Made by a program: the position numbers and the translations under genes. Shown here in pieces: positions 11,121 to 22,700 of a stretch of DNA of 64,000 bases; the first letter of the stretch is position 1; each line of letters opens with the position of its first letter. The DNA is taken from the NCBI GenBank assembly GCA_024195265.1, contig JAJLRJ010000002.1:18491694-18555693 (forward strand), read 5' to 3'. The DNA comes from Dendrophyllia cribrosa (lineage: Eukaryota > Cnidaria > Anthozoa > Scleractinia > Dendrophylliidae). A model generated the notes under the pieces. That model worked only from the letters and a program-made list of their open reading frames with translations, made no database searches and was not told the DNA's origin.

Positions 11121-11310
11121 AATAGGCCATTTGCACGATGACGTCATATGACTGCAACTACCAGAATCCTTCAGTTTTTTGTTTTGTAGTGCAAATTAGG
11201 GCTATTGTTATTTAAACCGCACTGGGATTACAAAATTTAAATAAGAAAGGAAAAACGAAATGAATTCTGGTAGTTGTAGTCAAATGACACCATCGTGCAA
11301 ATGGCCTATT
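11121..11310. mobile_element. Palindromic MITE in the CTHRC1-like gene promoter region
   Basis: A 190-bp inverted repeat with ends AATAGGCCATTTGCACGATG and the complement. The inner arms (CAACTACCAGAAT / ATTCTGGTAGTTG) also pair. It ends 139 bp before the start codon of the CTHRC1-like gene and may therefore lie within its promoter or 5' UTR. Confidence 0.8.
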
Positions 11311-11449
11311 CTGCTGTTCATTCAGGCGCTAATATATCAGCACAAAACTAACGAAATTAAAATACAACGCTATGCAGAAGGTACCGTGTGGGGATCGTCG
11401 TTATTTTACGCTTTACAATATTCATATCCACAGCTCGCAAGATATCGAT

Positions 11450-13352
11450 ATGAATATACCGCTGTCCACCACGTTTTGTGTACTGCTGTTACTGCTCATC
11501 ACTTTGTGTTCTGCGAATGACAACAGCAGCAGCAGCAAACCACGTGACAACAAGGTGAGTTCATTCGACCACGCATTGGCTGAACTATTACAGCGACCAA
11601 TATGATTTTCCTATGCAAATTGTCAAAATCCTTTCTCTTGCTTTTCTTCTTTAATTTCCTTATGTGCTAATTTAAAAACTCCTGAAGAAGTATGTCGTTA
11701 GATTTGCGGGTACATTTGAATTTTGGCTTTCGTCTATTCAATAAATCTAATAACAATCCTAATGCGAATGACTAAATTGCTTCCCTGTTAAAACAGATTA
11801 AAAACTCCAAAATGCAGTTTCTTAACTGTGTTAAAAAGAAATAGAGAGAGTGTATTAAAGGAAAACACTACATCGCTATTATTAAAATAAATCTGACGTT
11901 CGAGAATGCCTGATATAAACTGAAGGATTTCTCGCTCGAGTAGAGCTAACTGATGAATTTATTTACATGTAACTCTTTTAGGGCACTCAACAGACGTCAT
12001 CATACGGGTCTTGTGGTCACAGTGCTTGTTTCTGCGCACCGGGAATTCCAGGCATCCCAGGTATCCCCGGACCCGCAGGACAGGCAGGTGTTGCGGGATC
12101 ACCAGGTAATCACGGACCCGAAGGACCCATGGGCCCACGGGGAAAAAAGGGTGATGAAGGTGCTCGTGGAAAGCAGGGTCCCAAGGGAGCTATAGGTCCT
12201 TCGGGACTGCCCGGAAACAAAGGTGAAGTGGGAGCTTCTGGAAGCCAGGGTCCCAAGGGATCTCAAGGTCCCTCGGGTCCACCCGGAAAAAAAGGCGATG
12301 CGGGCGCTCGTGGAATCCAAGGTCCTCCAGGCCCACAGGGAACTCTAGGATCATCAGGACGAAACTGGAAACAATGCGTTTTTAAGAATTTGAATGATGA
12401 CAGAGACACTGGATTGATCAAGGTAAATGTTGAACTTGCATTTTTGTTTCATGACATACCTTATATCAATCGCCGACAATAAGATTTCGTTTTCACCAAA
12501 CGGAATATAATTTGAACACAAAAATCAAGTGGTTAAACTCTAAATGAAAATAAAGGAGTAGTGGAAATTAACCGATGGATATTTTATCTGCAACATGAGA
12601 ATCTTAAGTCAGGCTTTGTATGATCTTGTATCCGAAATGAATGGTTTTGTGATCACAGGTGTGCAGCTGATCATTTGCTACCTACCTCTCTACCGCTCGG
12701 GTCGGTAAATTTTGCAGTGTATATGAGTTTGCCCCGTCAAATTTCATTTTCTCCTAATTTTCATTCTTTCTACCCTAATGCTTTTTATTTTCGCTTGGTT
12801 TTAGTGAATCGTCAGTGAGAAGCTTACAAAAACGGAGAAAAGTAAATAGCTAGCAGTCCAAACCAAAGGAGTGCATCAAATTTCTCGGGTTTGATTTTTG
12901 CGAACCTTCAACGATACGCGAAAATAGCGAAAATAAAACGCACGTGAAAATAAGACATTCGGGCAATTTTTTAAATTTTGCATTCATTTTCCTAGGAATG
13001 TGTTTTCAAGAAAACATCAGACAAAACAGGACTGCGTGTGTTCTGGAGCGGCGCTCTTCGCATCTCTGGCTGCCACGGGTGTTGCAGACGATGGTATTTC
13101 ACTTTCAACGGCGCAGAGTGCTCGGCTCCAGCGGCAATCGATGGTATAGTCTACATGGAAAATGGTTCCAAAAAGAATCCGCATCGTGTACGGCAAATCG
13201 AAGGCGTCTGCGAGAAAGTCCACAAGGGCACTGTGCGCGTGGGATTCTGGGTTGGCAATTGTGGTTATAAAGTGAAATCTGGTGACGGGTACACGGGCTG
13301 GAACTCCGTGTCCCGGATCTACGTGGAAGAAGTACTTCCACCACAGGCTTAA
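11450..13352 (+). CDS. CTHRC1: Collagen triple helix repeat-containing protein 1-like
   Basis: Three exons: 11450-11554, 11982-12422, 12996-13352. All junctions are phase 0, and the product has 300 residues. Exon 1 encodes a signal peptide (hydrophobic CVLLLLLITL run, likely cut after CSA near residue 22). Exon 2 carries 35 uninterrupted Gly-X-Y triplets (about residues 56-160, with KGD and KGE triplets), preceded by a short cysteine-bearing segment. The rest of exon 2 and exon 3 encode the cysteine-rich C-terminal domain, with WYFTFNGAECS and TGWNSVSRI as clear family signatures. The product should be a secreted trimer, acting in the extracellular matrix and, in vertebrates, in Wnt/PCP signalling. 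The helix is much longer than the roughly dozen triplets I recall for vertebrate CTHRC1. I chose the start by the signal peptide; an upstream in-frame ATG at 11372 would bury it. Confidence 0.92.
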
Positions 13353-13534
13353 AGTCGGATTAAACAGAGCAGATTACGATTTTTAAGTTAAAAGGTGATT
13401 GCAGATATCGGCTTTTGCAAGCTTGATAAAGTAAACAAGATAAAATCAAAAATTTTAAGAAATGAAATCTTATACTGGTGTAGGTTAAAAAGCTAAATTT
13501 ATCTGGCAGCAATGTAAAACCAAGGAATATACAA

Positions 13535-13540
13535 AATAAA
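13535..13540 (+). terminator. Poly(A) signal of the CTHRC1-like gene
   Basis: AATAAA 183 bp after the stop codon, followed by a T-rich stretch. Confidence 0.6.
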
Positions 13541-13627
13541 GGAAATTATGCAATCAATCAATGTTTTATTCAATGAGTTCAAGTACACTCAGCTATATAA
13601 CACAGTGAGCGCGGTCGTTTTGGAGAG

Positions 13628-14650
13628 TTAAAGGGACACAGTCTCGCCAAAATAACAAAAATTCACTTACCTTTACCGTGTTATATCGCCAAATGCCACC
13701 AAATATACAACGTAATAGGATAAAAAGATTATATAAAACAAAACAGAAGCAGTAGCTTGGAGCATAAGTGCAGGATTACAAGGATGGAAGTGGATTACAG
13801 TTCATCAATTTTGATTTCGTGACAGGTGGTCAAGAAATCAAAGTTTCCATTCTGGTGGAATTTTGAGTTTTTTTGTCGTTATTTTGTCTTTTTAGTTCAT
13901 ATATATCGTTTTTTTTCATCACTTTTCACGATTATTTTCTTCCTATTTTAAGATAATAAAGTAAGCTTGAAGCAAGCTCCTGGCCATAACCATAGTAACA
14001 CGATATCTCAGACGGGACAGTGCCCCTTTAACAATGGACACAATATTTTCTTGCTGGTGCCGAGGTATTAAAGGAACACTGTCACGGCTGAAATATCGTA
14101 TTTTCATGATTATGACTAGGAGCTTGCTTTATTATCTCAAGGTGGCTCGACTGGTTTTTTTGGCGACACAACATCCCAACTTTGAACGGCTGATACTTCA
14201 CTGTCTGAGCTCGGTCAGGCAAGCTGCTTCACACATATACTAGACATGAAATGAACTTTCCAAAAAACTAGATTTGAATGATATCGGTGTTACCATAACA
14301 ACGATCTGATGACGTCATGTTTTTTGCATATTAGTAATTTTCTCACCATCTAGACCTAAACTTTTGAAATGACTTAAATAGGAAGAAAAGATAGCCAAAA
14401 GTGAAAGTGATTAACGCAAAGAAATATAAACTAAAAAGACAAAATAATGACTAAAGAAACACAAAATTCTACCAGAATGGAAACTTATTTGATTCCTTGA
14501 CCACCTGTCACGAAATCAAAATTGATGAACTGTAACCCACTTCCATCCTTGTAATCCTGCACTTTATCACCAAACTACTGCTTCTGTTTTTCTCTTTAGG
14601 ATCTTTTATCCAATTGTAGTTGTATAGTTGGTGGCGACAAACAACCCTGT
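13628..14650. mobile_element. Nested inverted-repeat element
   Basis: The outer arms, about 13719-13910 and 14425-14612, are inverted copies. They share ACAGTTCATCAATTTTGATT, TTTCGTGACAGGTGGTCAAG and TTTCCATTCTGGT blocks. Inside them sits a second inverted pair (about 13952-14045 and 14068-14142, with AGGAGCTTGCTTTATTATCT and its relative). The whole can fold as a hairpin in a hairpin. Exact ends and target duplication were not resolved. Confidence 0.7.
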
Positions 14651-14836
14651 TTACTTTTTTCCTTCCGAAAAATTGGTTCCGCAAGATAGCAAAGTTTTAA
14701 AATAATTCTAAGAAAGAAACTCGAAATAATAAAGAATTAAGGTCAATTTTTGCGCAGTATTTGCCATTCTTTAATGCTTTGTTGTAACAGCAACGGCCTC
14801 AACTAAAAAGTGACAACTGATAGTAATAGAAGCTTA

Positions 14837-15075
14837 TCACATTAGAGCAGTTTTCAATTGAGTATGAAAAGTAATTACACAATTGCTTTGGTTTTTCATT
14901 GCTACGCTTTGTAATTGGCAAAAATTCTCGCGCCACTTTCTCGACCAATCAGAAGTAAAACCAAAACCAATCGTGACTTGCTCGCACGCGTTTTCCCGCG
15001 CTTGGCGCCACCGACATGTAATTGCTTCGAGTTCTGATTGGTTCATTGGATTGTTTACGACTGCTGTGATTGATT
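14837..15075 (+). repeat. Dispersed repeat, copy B
   Basis: Inverted relative of the sequence at 1-234. It begins with the AGAGCAGTTTTCAA end and runs through the TTTCCCGCGCTTGGCGCC block. ORFs on both strands are incidental. Confidence 0.7.
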
Positions 15076-15564
15076 TCACTATGGCGGGTAGCGGGATGTC
15101 CCACTTCTTCCTAGACAGGAGTGTTATCCTGTGTAACAAACCATTTCAACACCTATAGCATAAGCACGGCAGGGATGGATAGCTATCAGAACGTGTTGTA
15201 CTTTAAGGCGGACACCCTTAGGATCAGCTCTGGCTGTCCGTCTAACGCTCGTGAATATAGGTTGAATAAGTTTTCCTTGACAAGTTATATTCGCTCATGT
15301 AAACGATTAACAAGCCTCTTTGACAAATTTTCCGTGGTGACAGCAAAACAGGCTATTCCACACGAGCAAGTTTTGCTTGACAAATTTTTCATAAAGAAAA
15401 TCACTAATCCCATTCAAATTTAACCAAACACGTTTTTGAGTTTTTACTGTCAAAACCGGCTTTTACCATTTAACGATCACGTGACCGCATGTAAGTCACT
15501 ATGCCTCCTTGCCTTTATATACGACACAAAGTGGTCTGTATCAAAATATTAACAAACAAGCTTC

Positions 15565-16075
15565 AGGGCCGGTTTACACTGTCAAATTTTCTTCGATCAA
15601 AGTTATATGATCAAAGTTGTTTGTTTACACATGTCAAAATTTTGATCGTGCACTTAAAAAGATGTCATTCCTTTATCGTTGTTCTGCAACCTCTGCTATC
15701 AAAACGAACGAGATATAGCGGTTAGGCGGGATTCATGCAGGGAATCATGCGTGCATGTTAGGGACTCATGCTTACTGACGGAACAGACGTACAAAATGTT
15801 GACGTATTTCTTCACACAAACTACAACGGCAAGAAAACCTTGACAAGATGCATGGGGATGCATGACTGACTCGTTTCTAGAAACAAAACTGTTCGTTTGT
15901 ACATGCGCTGGATGCGGCGCCTTTGAAGTTCTTTGATCAAAGATAAAAGAAAACAGGACATGTTCTATTTTCGTCAAAATCCGTCAAAGTGTTTGATCAA
16001 AACGTTTGAAAACAGTTTGCACCATCGAACAGACAGTTTGGTCAAAGTACACTTTGATCAAAGAAACTTTAAGTA
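15565..16075. repeat. Possible MITE rich in TTTGATCAAA
   Basis: TTTGATC or GATCAAAG occurs repeatedly in both orientations, and the two ends are loosely inverted copies. Boundaries are approximate. Confidence 0.4.
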
Positions 16076-16084
16076 ATGGTCCTA

Positions 16085-16511
16085 GTAAGAAGTAGGCAAC
16101 CCAACGGCAAGGAATGCAGAAAGGTGTTAATTGTGATATTGTCGAAACCGTCCACCTCATTGGCTGAAGCGTAAAAATCTACCATAACTTAACCAGGTAG
16201 TGAATTTATTTCTCTCTAGTTTACTAATTGATTCCCTTTTAGTAAAAACTATTCTGAGTTTTAATGCAACCAAAATTCTATGTGGGAAACATGTAAAATT
16301 AGAAGCCTTTCTTGGCCATTGTTTTGGGGTTTAACGATTGGATGAAATCTTGTAGCACAAAAGAAACATCACTTTAAGATAAAGTTCCAGTACATTTTAT
16401 TTAAGAAACATGTTGTCCATAGGTTGATGCATTCTCAGTAAAAAAATCTAAACGATCTTATGTGGGGAAAGCGAAATGCCGCGGAACAATAGAGCATTGC
16501 CTACTTCTTAC
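16085..16511. mobile_element. Short-TIR element
   Basis: Ends GTAAGAAGTAGGCAA and TTGCCTACTTCTTAC are perfect 15-bp inverted repeats. The interior is AT-rich and non-coding. No clear target duplication is seen. Confidence 0.5.
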
Positions 16512-17463
16512 ACGCATTGTTACTTAACAGCCTTCTTTGAATGTAGTGGTCTGTATTTGAATGCACTAGTCTGTCTGAAAGTTAAGAGTACTAATACGCT
16601 TCATAACTGTTTTAGTCTTAATCCACAAGACAGATAAGATCAAATATACGACTCATCCTTGTAAATTACCGCACAAACTTCCCGTTTATGTTTGATCTAT
16701 TACCCTCCATGAAAGACACAGATATGCTAGTTTGTTGTGATGTATTTAACAATATTTATAAATGCTATAAACTGTAACAAAACAAAACTTTGTATTGTTA
16801 ACACGATTCAACAAATATAAACTCCCACTTGTTGAAAAATAAATAAATCTTAATAATCTTTAACCATAAATTTCATATATTAAACAATGCCAATCAATAA
16901 TATAATCCAAGTACTTCTTATTGCAAAATAATCTGTAAAACTGTAACAAGGTAAATATCTCTTGTGTTACGAGCATGATCCATGCTTAAACACAATGTCC
17001 ATTTAAACTTTCTTCAATAATAATAATACACGCCAATTTCTTTGAATACGTTTCAAAGCTGAAAGCCATGTCGAAATATCTCTATAATAACAGTTGCAGA
17101 AATAACCGAACAGCCCATTTTACAGTTGTACTTGGTGATCTGGCCTTCGAGTGGAAGCGAAGTTTAACCTTCATCTGCTATATTCTTACTTCTTGTCAAA
17201 TGTAAGTGATGTTCATACGCTACCTTGTCATCTATCAAAATGATTTAGATAAGAAAAACTTGACTGTTTGTATCAAACTCCAACCTCACTTCTACTCAAA
17301 AGCCACGACACAAAGCACAACTGTTAACAGGGAACAAAACCTCAACTCGCGGTCAAACTCGCGGTCAAACGGAAACAACTCCCCACTTAGGAATGATTTA
17401 AAAACAGGCTCGTAGTTTTCTGCTTCAATAAATCTGTGGAGTAACACCATAGGAGGGTGCTGA

Positions 17464-19702
17464 TCAAAGACACTTGCAGAAGTATGCCTGTTGTAGGGTT
17501 TGTTTAGCTGTCAGCCTTCCAACATCGTCTGTGTCGAGCAAGTCGCCAAGAACGGCCAACAGGTCGGTGTCCTATAAGAAAATTAAGTCATCAGCAGTCT
17601 TCCCAGGTTATTGTCACTTACTTTTCGCGGTTTTCGTGATTGGAATTTAATATCCATGAAACCAAGGTGAAAAAGAGAAAAAAGAAAATTTCCATCTTCT
17701 GAAAAGTGTGATTTCAGCACGAAATTTTTCCTTGTCTCAACTAGTTTTATCCAAGATTGTAGGTTCTAAAAATATGGCTTAAAACGATTGCATCCAATAC
17801 AAACCTCTGTCAGTTGAGAGAAAGTTGTCGTGTGATCCTTGCTTGGGAAGTTCATCTAAAAGGTAACAGCATCATTATTAATGCGAAGCTAAAAAAGAGC
17901 GCACAATCGGTTTCAATCATTTCAACGATGCAGTTGCCAACAACGCTTGAACCCACCTTGACAATTAAATCGCCAAAACATTTCATATCTCGAGCTTTGC
18001 TACATTGCTGAAAACAAATATAACAAAGTCATTAAAACAATAACTACCAAAGCGCATCATTTTGATAATTAGTTATCTAGTTCACTGCTATTAGATCAGA
18101 GTGCCAGAAGAATTGCATAAAAAAGATTTCTTTAGCATTAAAAATGTCAATGGAGGCGCTTATATGATTAACAGTACCCAGAAAAGTAATGCTAAACAGC
18201 TCTCACCTAAATGGTAACACTTTACGATTTCATACACAGAGTCCACACCATATGACCCAAGCTAGGGAGGAGGGGTGCCATTATCCTTGGGTGAAGACTC
18301 GCTAGCGGTAATATCGCAAAGAATACGAAGCAAAATCGACCAGAGCGGCTGTTAATTATGATTGGGACATAGATTATGTGAGTGTTTTCAGTGCTTTAGA
18401 ACCCAAATTATTTTTCTCGTATTCGAATGTGGTTACAAGAGTTTTGACTATTAAAACAGGTTAACTGAGAAAAGAATTAACGAACTCGTCGATGTTGGGA
18501 TACAAAATGTGACAAATGAGCTTCAAGGCCGGTTGCAGATGCACCACTGAAGGCTTAATAGTTTAGTGTGTGCACTGGTACACTAGACATAGCTGGCTCA
18601 CAAAACCGGGCGTAACAATTGTTTTTTTATATTATTAATTTAACCAGGTAACATTAGTGCCGCATTTTCTAGCCTGAAATGACACTGAATTTTACATCTA
18701 TTATAAAATTATGCCTTTATCACAAAAAAATCTGATTCCTGTAGAACGGTAGAGACCTGTCAAGATCATCGCCTGCAAAGAATGAGTAAAAACGTACCGT
18801 GTTGCTGAAAGGATAAAAATCGAGTCGTCCTCTGAACTGTTCATCCACCTTTTCGACCAAGACACTCTGAATATGCACACAGCCATGACAAATGTCATTT
18901 GCATGCAGCGCACTTAAGCCTTCTAGTACGTCTCTTAGTACCACAGCAACGTCCTGTAAAGGATATCATATTGCAACAACATTAATCGATGTATTCATAG
19001 CAGAAGACAAGGGGGAAGTTTAACAAGAGAACATATGTTTTCCAACCTCAGCATGGAAAATGAAAACCTGGCAGACCACCAGTTCCACCAATACATCGCT
19101 AATGCGATAAGCAGTGAGCATCCCCCGCTCCCACATGAGATCAGAAGGGCTACCAAAGACGAGAAGCAATGGCGAAAGATAGTGGCCGACTGCCTTGCAG
19201 CCGGCTGAGTGAGTGAGTGAATCATGTGTGAAGGATTATTGTCTAATTGGAATTTAACTCAAGTAAAACCGTCCTTCATTAGAGTGAGCCTAGTTAATGA
19301 ACACTTTCTGCTCCTCCGCTTCAACTTCCGCCGGGAGCTATAATGCAACTATGTTACAGTGTAACTTCTCAAAGTGCTTTTAAGCATTTATTCATCACTT
19401 TACTGGCTAATCAGTGCACATGGATGCTAATTACCTCAGCTGAACATTCCTCAGATGCTAGCCACTCTTCGCCCTTCCTAAAAAGAGGCATCTGAACAAA
19501 TGCTCTGTTTCCCTGTTGGTGAAAAGCAACAAGATTCCAAGTTGATTAACGTTTTCATTACTAACATAAGCAAACGCACATTTAAAACTGGCAAAAACAT
19601 ATCTTATTTACTGGCTGGGAGGTCAAAGGCTCCTACGAGTTTTCTTGTATATACGAGACAACCTTCGGACCCTCCTCTCTCCTAGGCGTTTTGCTCCACC
19701 GA

Positions 19703-19733
<31 letters not shown>

Positions 19734-22700
19734 CTGCGTCCATCTCTCCACCCTCCCCACCCCCAACGCCGTCCCCATGGGTAAGGCAGATGACCATTAC
19801 ATATCGCAGGCTCAGTGTTCACAGCTGATCGACCGAGTGAAAATTTGCATATTTATCACCGTATGCTAAAACTCGTTCAACGCTTCACGTATTCACGAGA
19901 TAAAAACTGTGCCCGAGTTCGTGAGAACGGCTGCTGGTCATGCGCCGTGAATGCTGTTGGAATTTGAAAAACTTCCAAGTTAAAACGATCTTTTATTTTG
20001 TTTATTTTGGTGATTCACTTTTAGGGAGGTAAATCTCAGCTCAAGAAAGCTGGACTTAGAACAGACTTTAGCGATCAGTTAGTAATTTCGCCCTCGTGTT
20101 TGGAAGAACAAAAGGTCACGATTTTCGTACTATGAAATCATGTCAATGTCGTTTGAAAATCTGTCGCTCATGCTTAGTCCTCAATTGTGGCTGTAAAAAA
20201 AATAATGAAATTTAGGACAAAGACGACGAAAAAGAGACAAAAACCATCTGCTGGCTTCACCATCTCTTTTTCAGTCGTTTGAGTTGACTAATAAATTGTT
20301 AGAGATGCATTATTTGGCATAGTTTGCAAATAAATACAAAAGTGTGAACAGAACCTTAATTACAGTACTTGTAATTACCTCAATCACACTTGGAGTGATT
20401 ATAAATAAGATCTAGTCTGAACATGGCTTTAGATTACCTACGCACCATTCAATGTCCTAAATTCACACTTAAACACAAACAACATTTTGGCTGTTTTTAA
20501 TAATGGCCTGACTGATGTAAAAGATCTAATACAGCACCAATTGCTTATGGATGCTATCACGATGAAATAATTGCCGGCACAGATAAAGAAATTTTGCAAA
20601 CAGGTCTTTAACCAACCTCGTCCCCAGCACTCTTTCCGCGTTCAAAATAGCGGGCGGAGAAACCTGCCAAAATACTTTAAAAATTGTGGAGTATTTTGTC
20701 GCGTAAAAAGGTGATGAAATGTTTGTTTCGTTTGAATAACAGGAAGCAAACACGGCCGCATATCATTGGAAATAACCTTCAAAAATGCCATTTCATTGTG
20801 TCACGTAACATAATACTCTATGATTCTTGGGGTACTTTCACAGCCTAATTGTGCAGGGGTTTCTACACCCGCCCTGCCATTTTGGAAGGGGAGAAGGCCC
20901 TGGGAACGAGGCTGGTCTATAACATACCTTAACAAAGAAGGCCTGCAGGGTTACTAGGAAAGGATTATTGACACTACTGAAGTTTACAGCTCTGTTTTGA
21001 AGTGCGAAATCTCTATCCAAACTGAATTCCTATAAAGTAAAACAGCAGTACTATTGCCACAACAACTAAAATACACAGAAATTTAGAAACCATTATTTTG
21101 ATGAATTCCTATCATAGTTAAAAAAAATTGTCACTTGCACAGTTCACTGGCTTAACCCTTTCACTCCCAAGGTATATTAAGATAAAGAAATACGGGCAAC
21201 AAAACCTTGCAACTTTTGCCCAACAATGTTGCGTTGCAGGTTTCAGCCCTGATGTTGCGCGTGTTACCACCTATGCGCTCAACAAATTTTAATGTTGCAG
21301 AAAGTAGATGTCGCTTCTACTTTCTGCAATATGAAAATTTGTTGTGTTTAGGTAGTAATACGCGCAACATCAGAGCTGCAACCTGCAATGAACATTGTTG
21401 AACACTTCACAAAGTTTGAGATACTATCACTACCTTTTACATATTCCCTTTAGAAGAAAATGTCATCGCAGTTTAGTTAAATACACGACATTGCGTGATA
21501 TTGAGAAAACTGTCTGAATGACCCTATATTTGTTCCTTCCAAAACAATGACCTTAAAAAAATCACCAAAGAAAACTCAAATTATAAAAGAATCAGGTTCA
21601 TTTGACAGTATACTGAATACATGTAGTTACTTGAGATACACAGACGATATATAAACATACCTTCAATATGCAAGGTTTTCCAACAAACTCAGTGTTGATA
21701 ACAGAGCATTTGTCATGACTCATAAGAGGTACAGAATCATGGTGTGGGTAATGCTCCAACTCTCTTCCTGGTCTCACCAACCCATTTGACGCCTGCGTTA
21801 TTAGAAAATAGTATCTTAAGCTGTGTTCACACTAGGTCGAAACATGATTAGTCTGATCACGAATGAAACATGTTTCATCATAAAAAGTGTTCACATCAAG
21901 CAGTGCATTGTGCGAATCATGATTGAAACATGATTAGTCTGATCATGATTGAAACTACCTCACGAGGTAGTTTCAATCATGATCAGACTGAACACATTCA
22001 AAATGGCGGATGGATGCGGAGAAGACACGAGTGTGCAAAAGAACCAAAATTGGAGCTTTTATGAAGCCAAATGTCTAGTCGAAGTATGGGCAGACGAGGA
22101 AATACAACGACAATTAGCGGTAATGGGAAGGAAACAAAACATATGGGAGAACATTGCCGCAAAACTGAATGAGAATGGTTTTAAGCGTACCGCATCGCAA
22201 AACAGCATAAATGATTCAACCATGCATGAAACGTGTTTGAAACCGACATCTGATGTGAACAATACCAGAACAAACACGTTTACGCGAAACATGTTTAGTT
22301 GAAACATGTTTACTCTAAACATGTTTCGGCTTTAATGTGAACGCAGCTTAAGACTGCTTGCAATACACACACTAAAATGTGAAAATACGAGACCATATTG
22401 CATTTTCTAAACACATGCTTGGGAAAAAATTGTCAAAGATCAGATTTGGAGAAAGACCCTGTTCCGAAAAAGGAAGAAAATAGGAAACATCTGCGGGCAG
22501 GTTAGAAAAGATTTCAAACTGAAACTAATCACTTTGACCATACTTACAAGAAACTCTGAAATTCCAAGTTCAGGGTGAGCTATTGGGAGTTCAGGGAAGT
22601 GACCTGATGCAGACTTTGCCAAATCAGCCTGCAAAAAAAAGAATGATAATATCTAGTATCGCGCAACAAAACTCTCGAAAGACAGCAATAAGATCGTGTA

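Noticed and set aside
11953..12320. Alternative-frame ORFs over the collagen exon
   Set aside because: Periodic GC-rich Gly-X-Y coding opens other frames; the splice sites and the family match fix the true frame.
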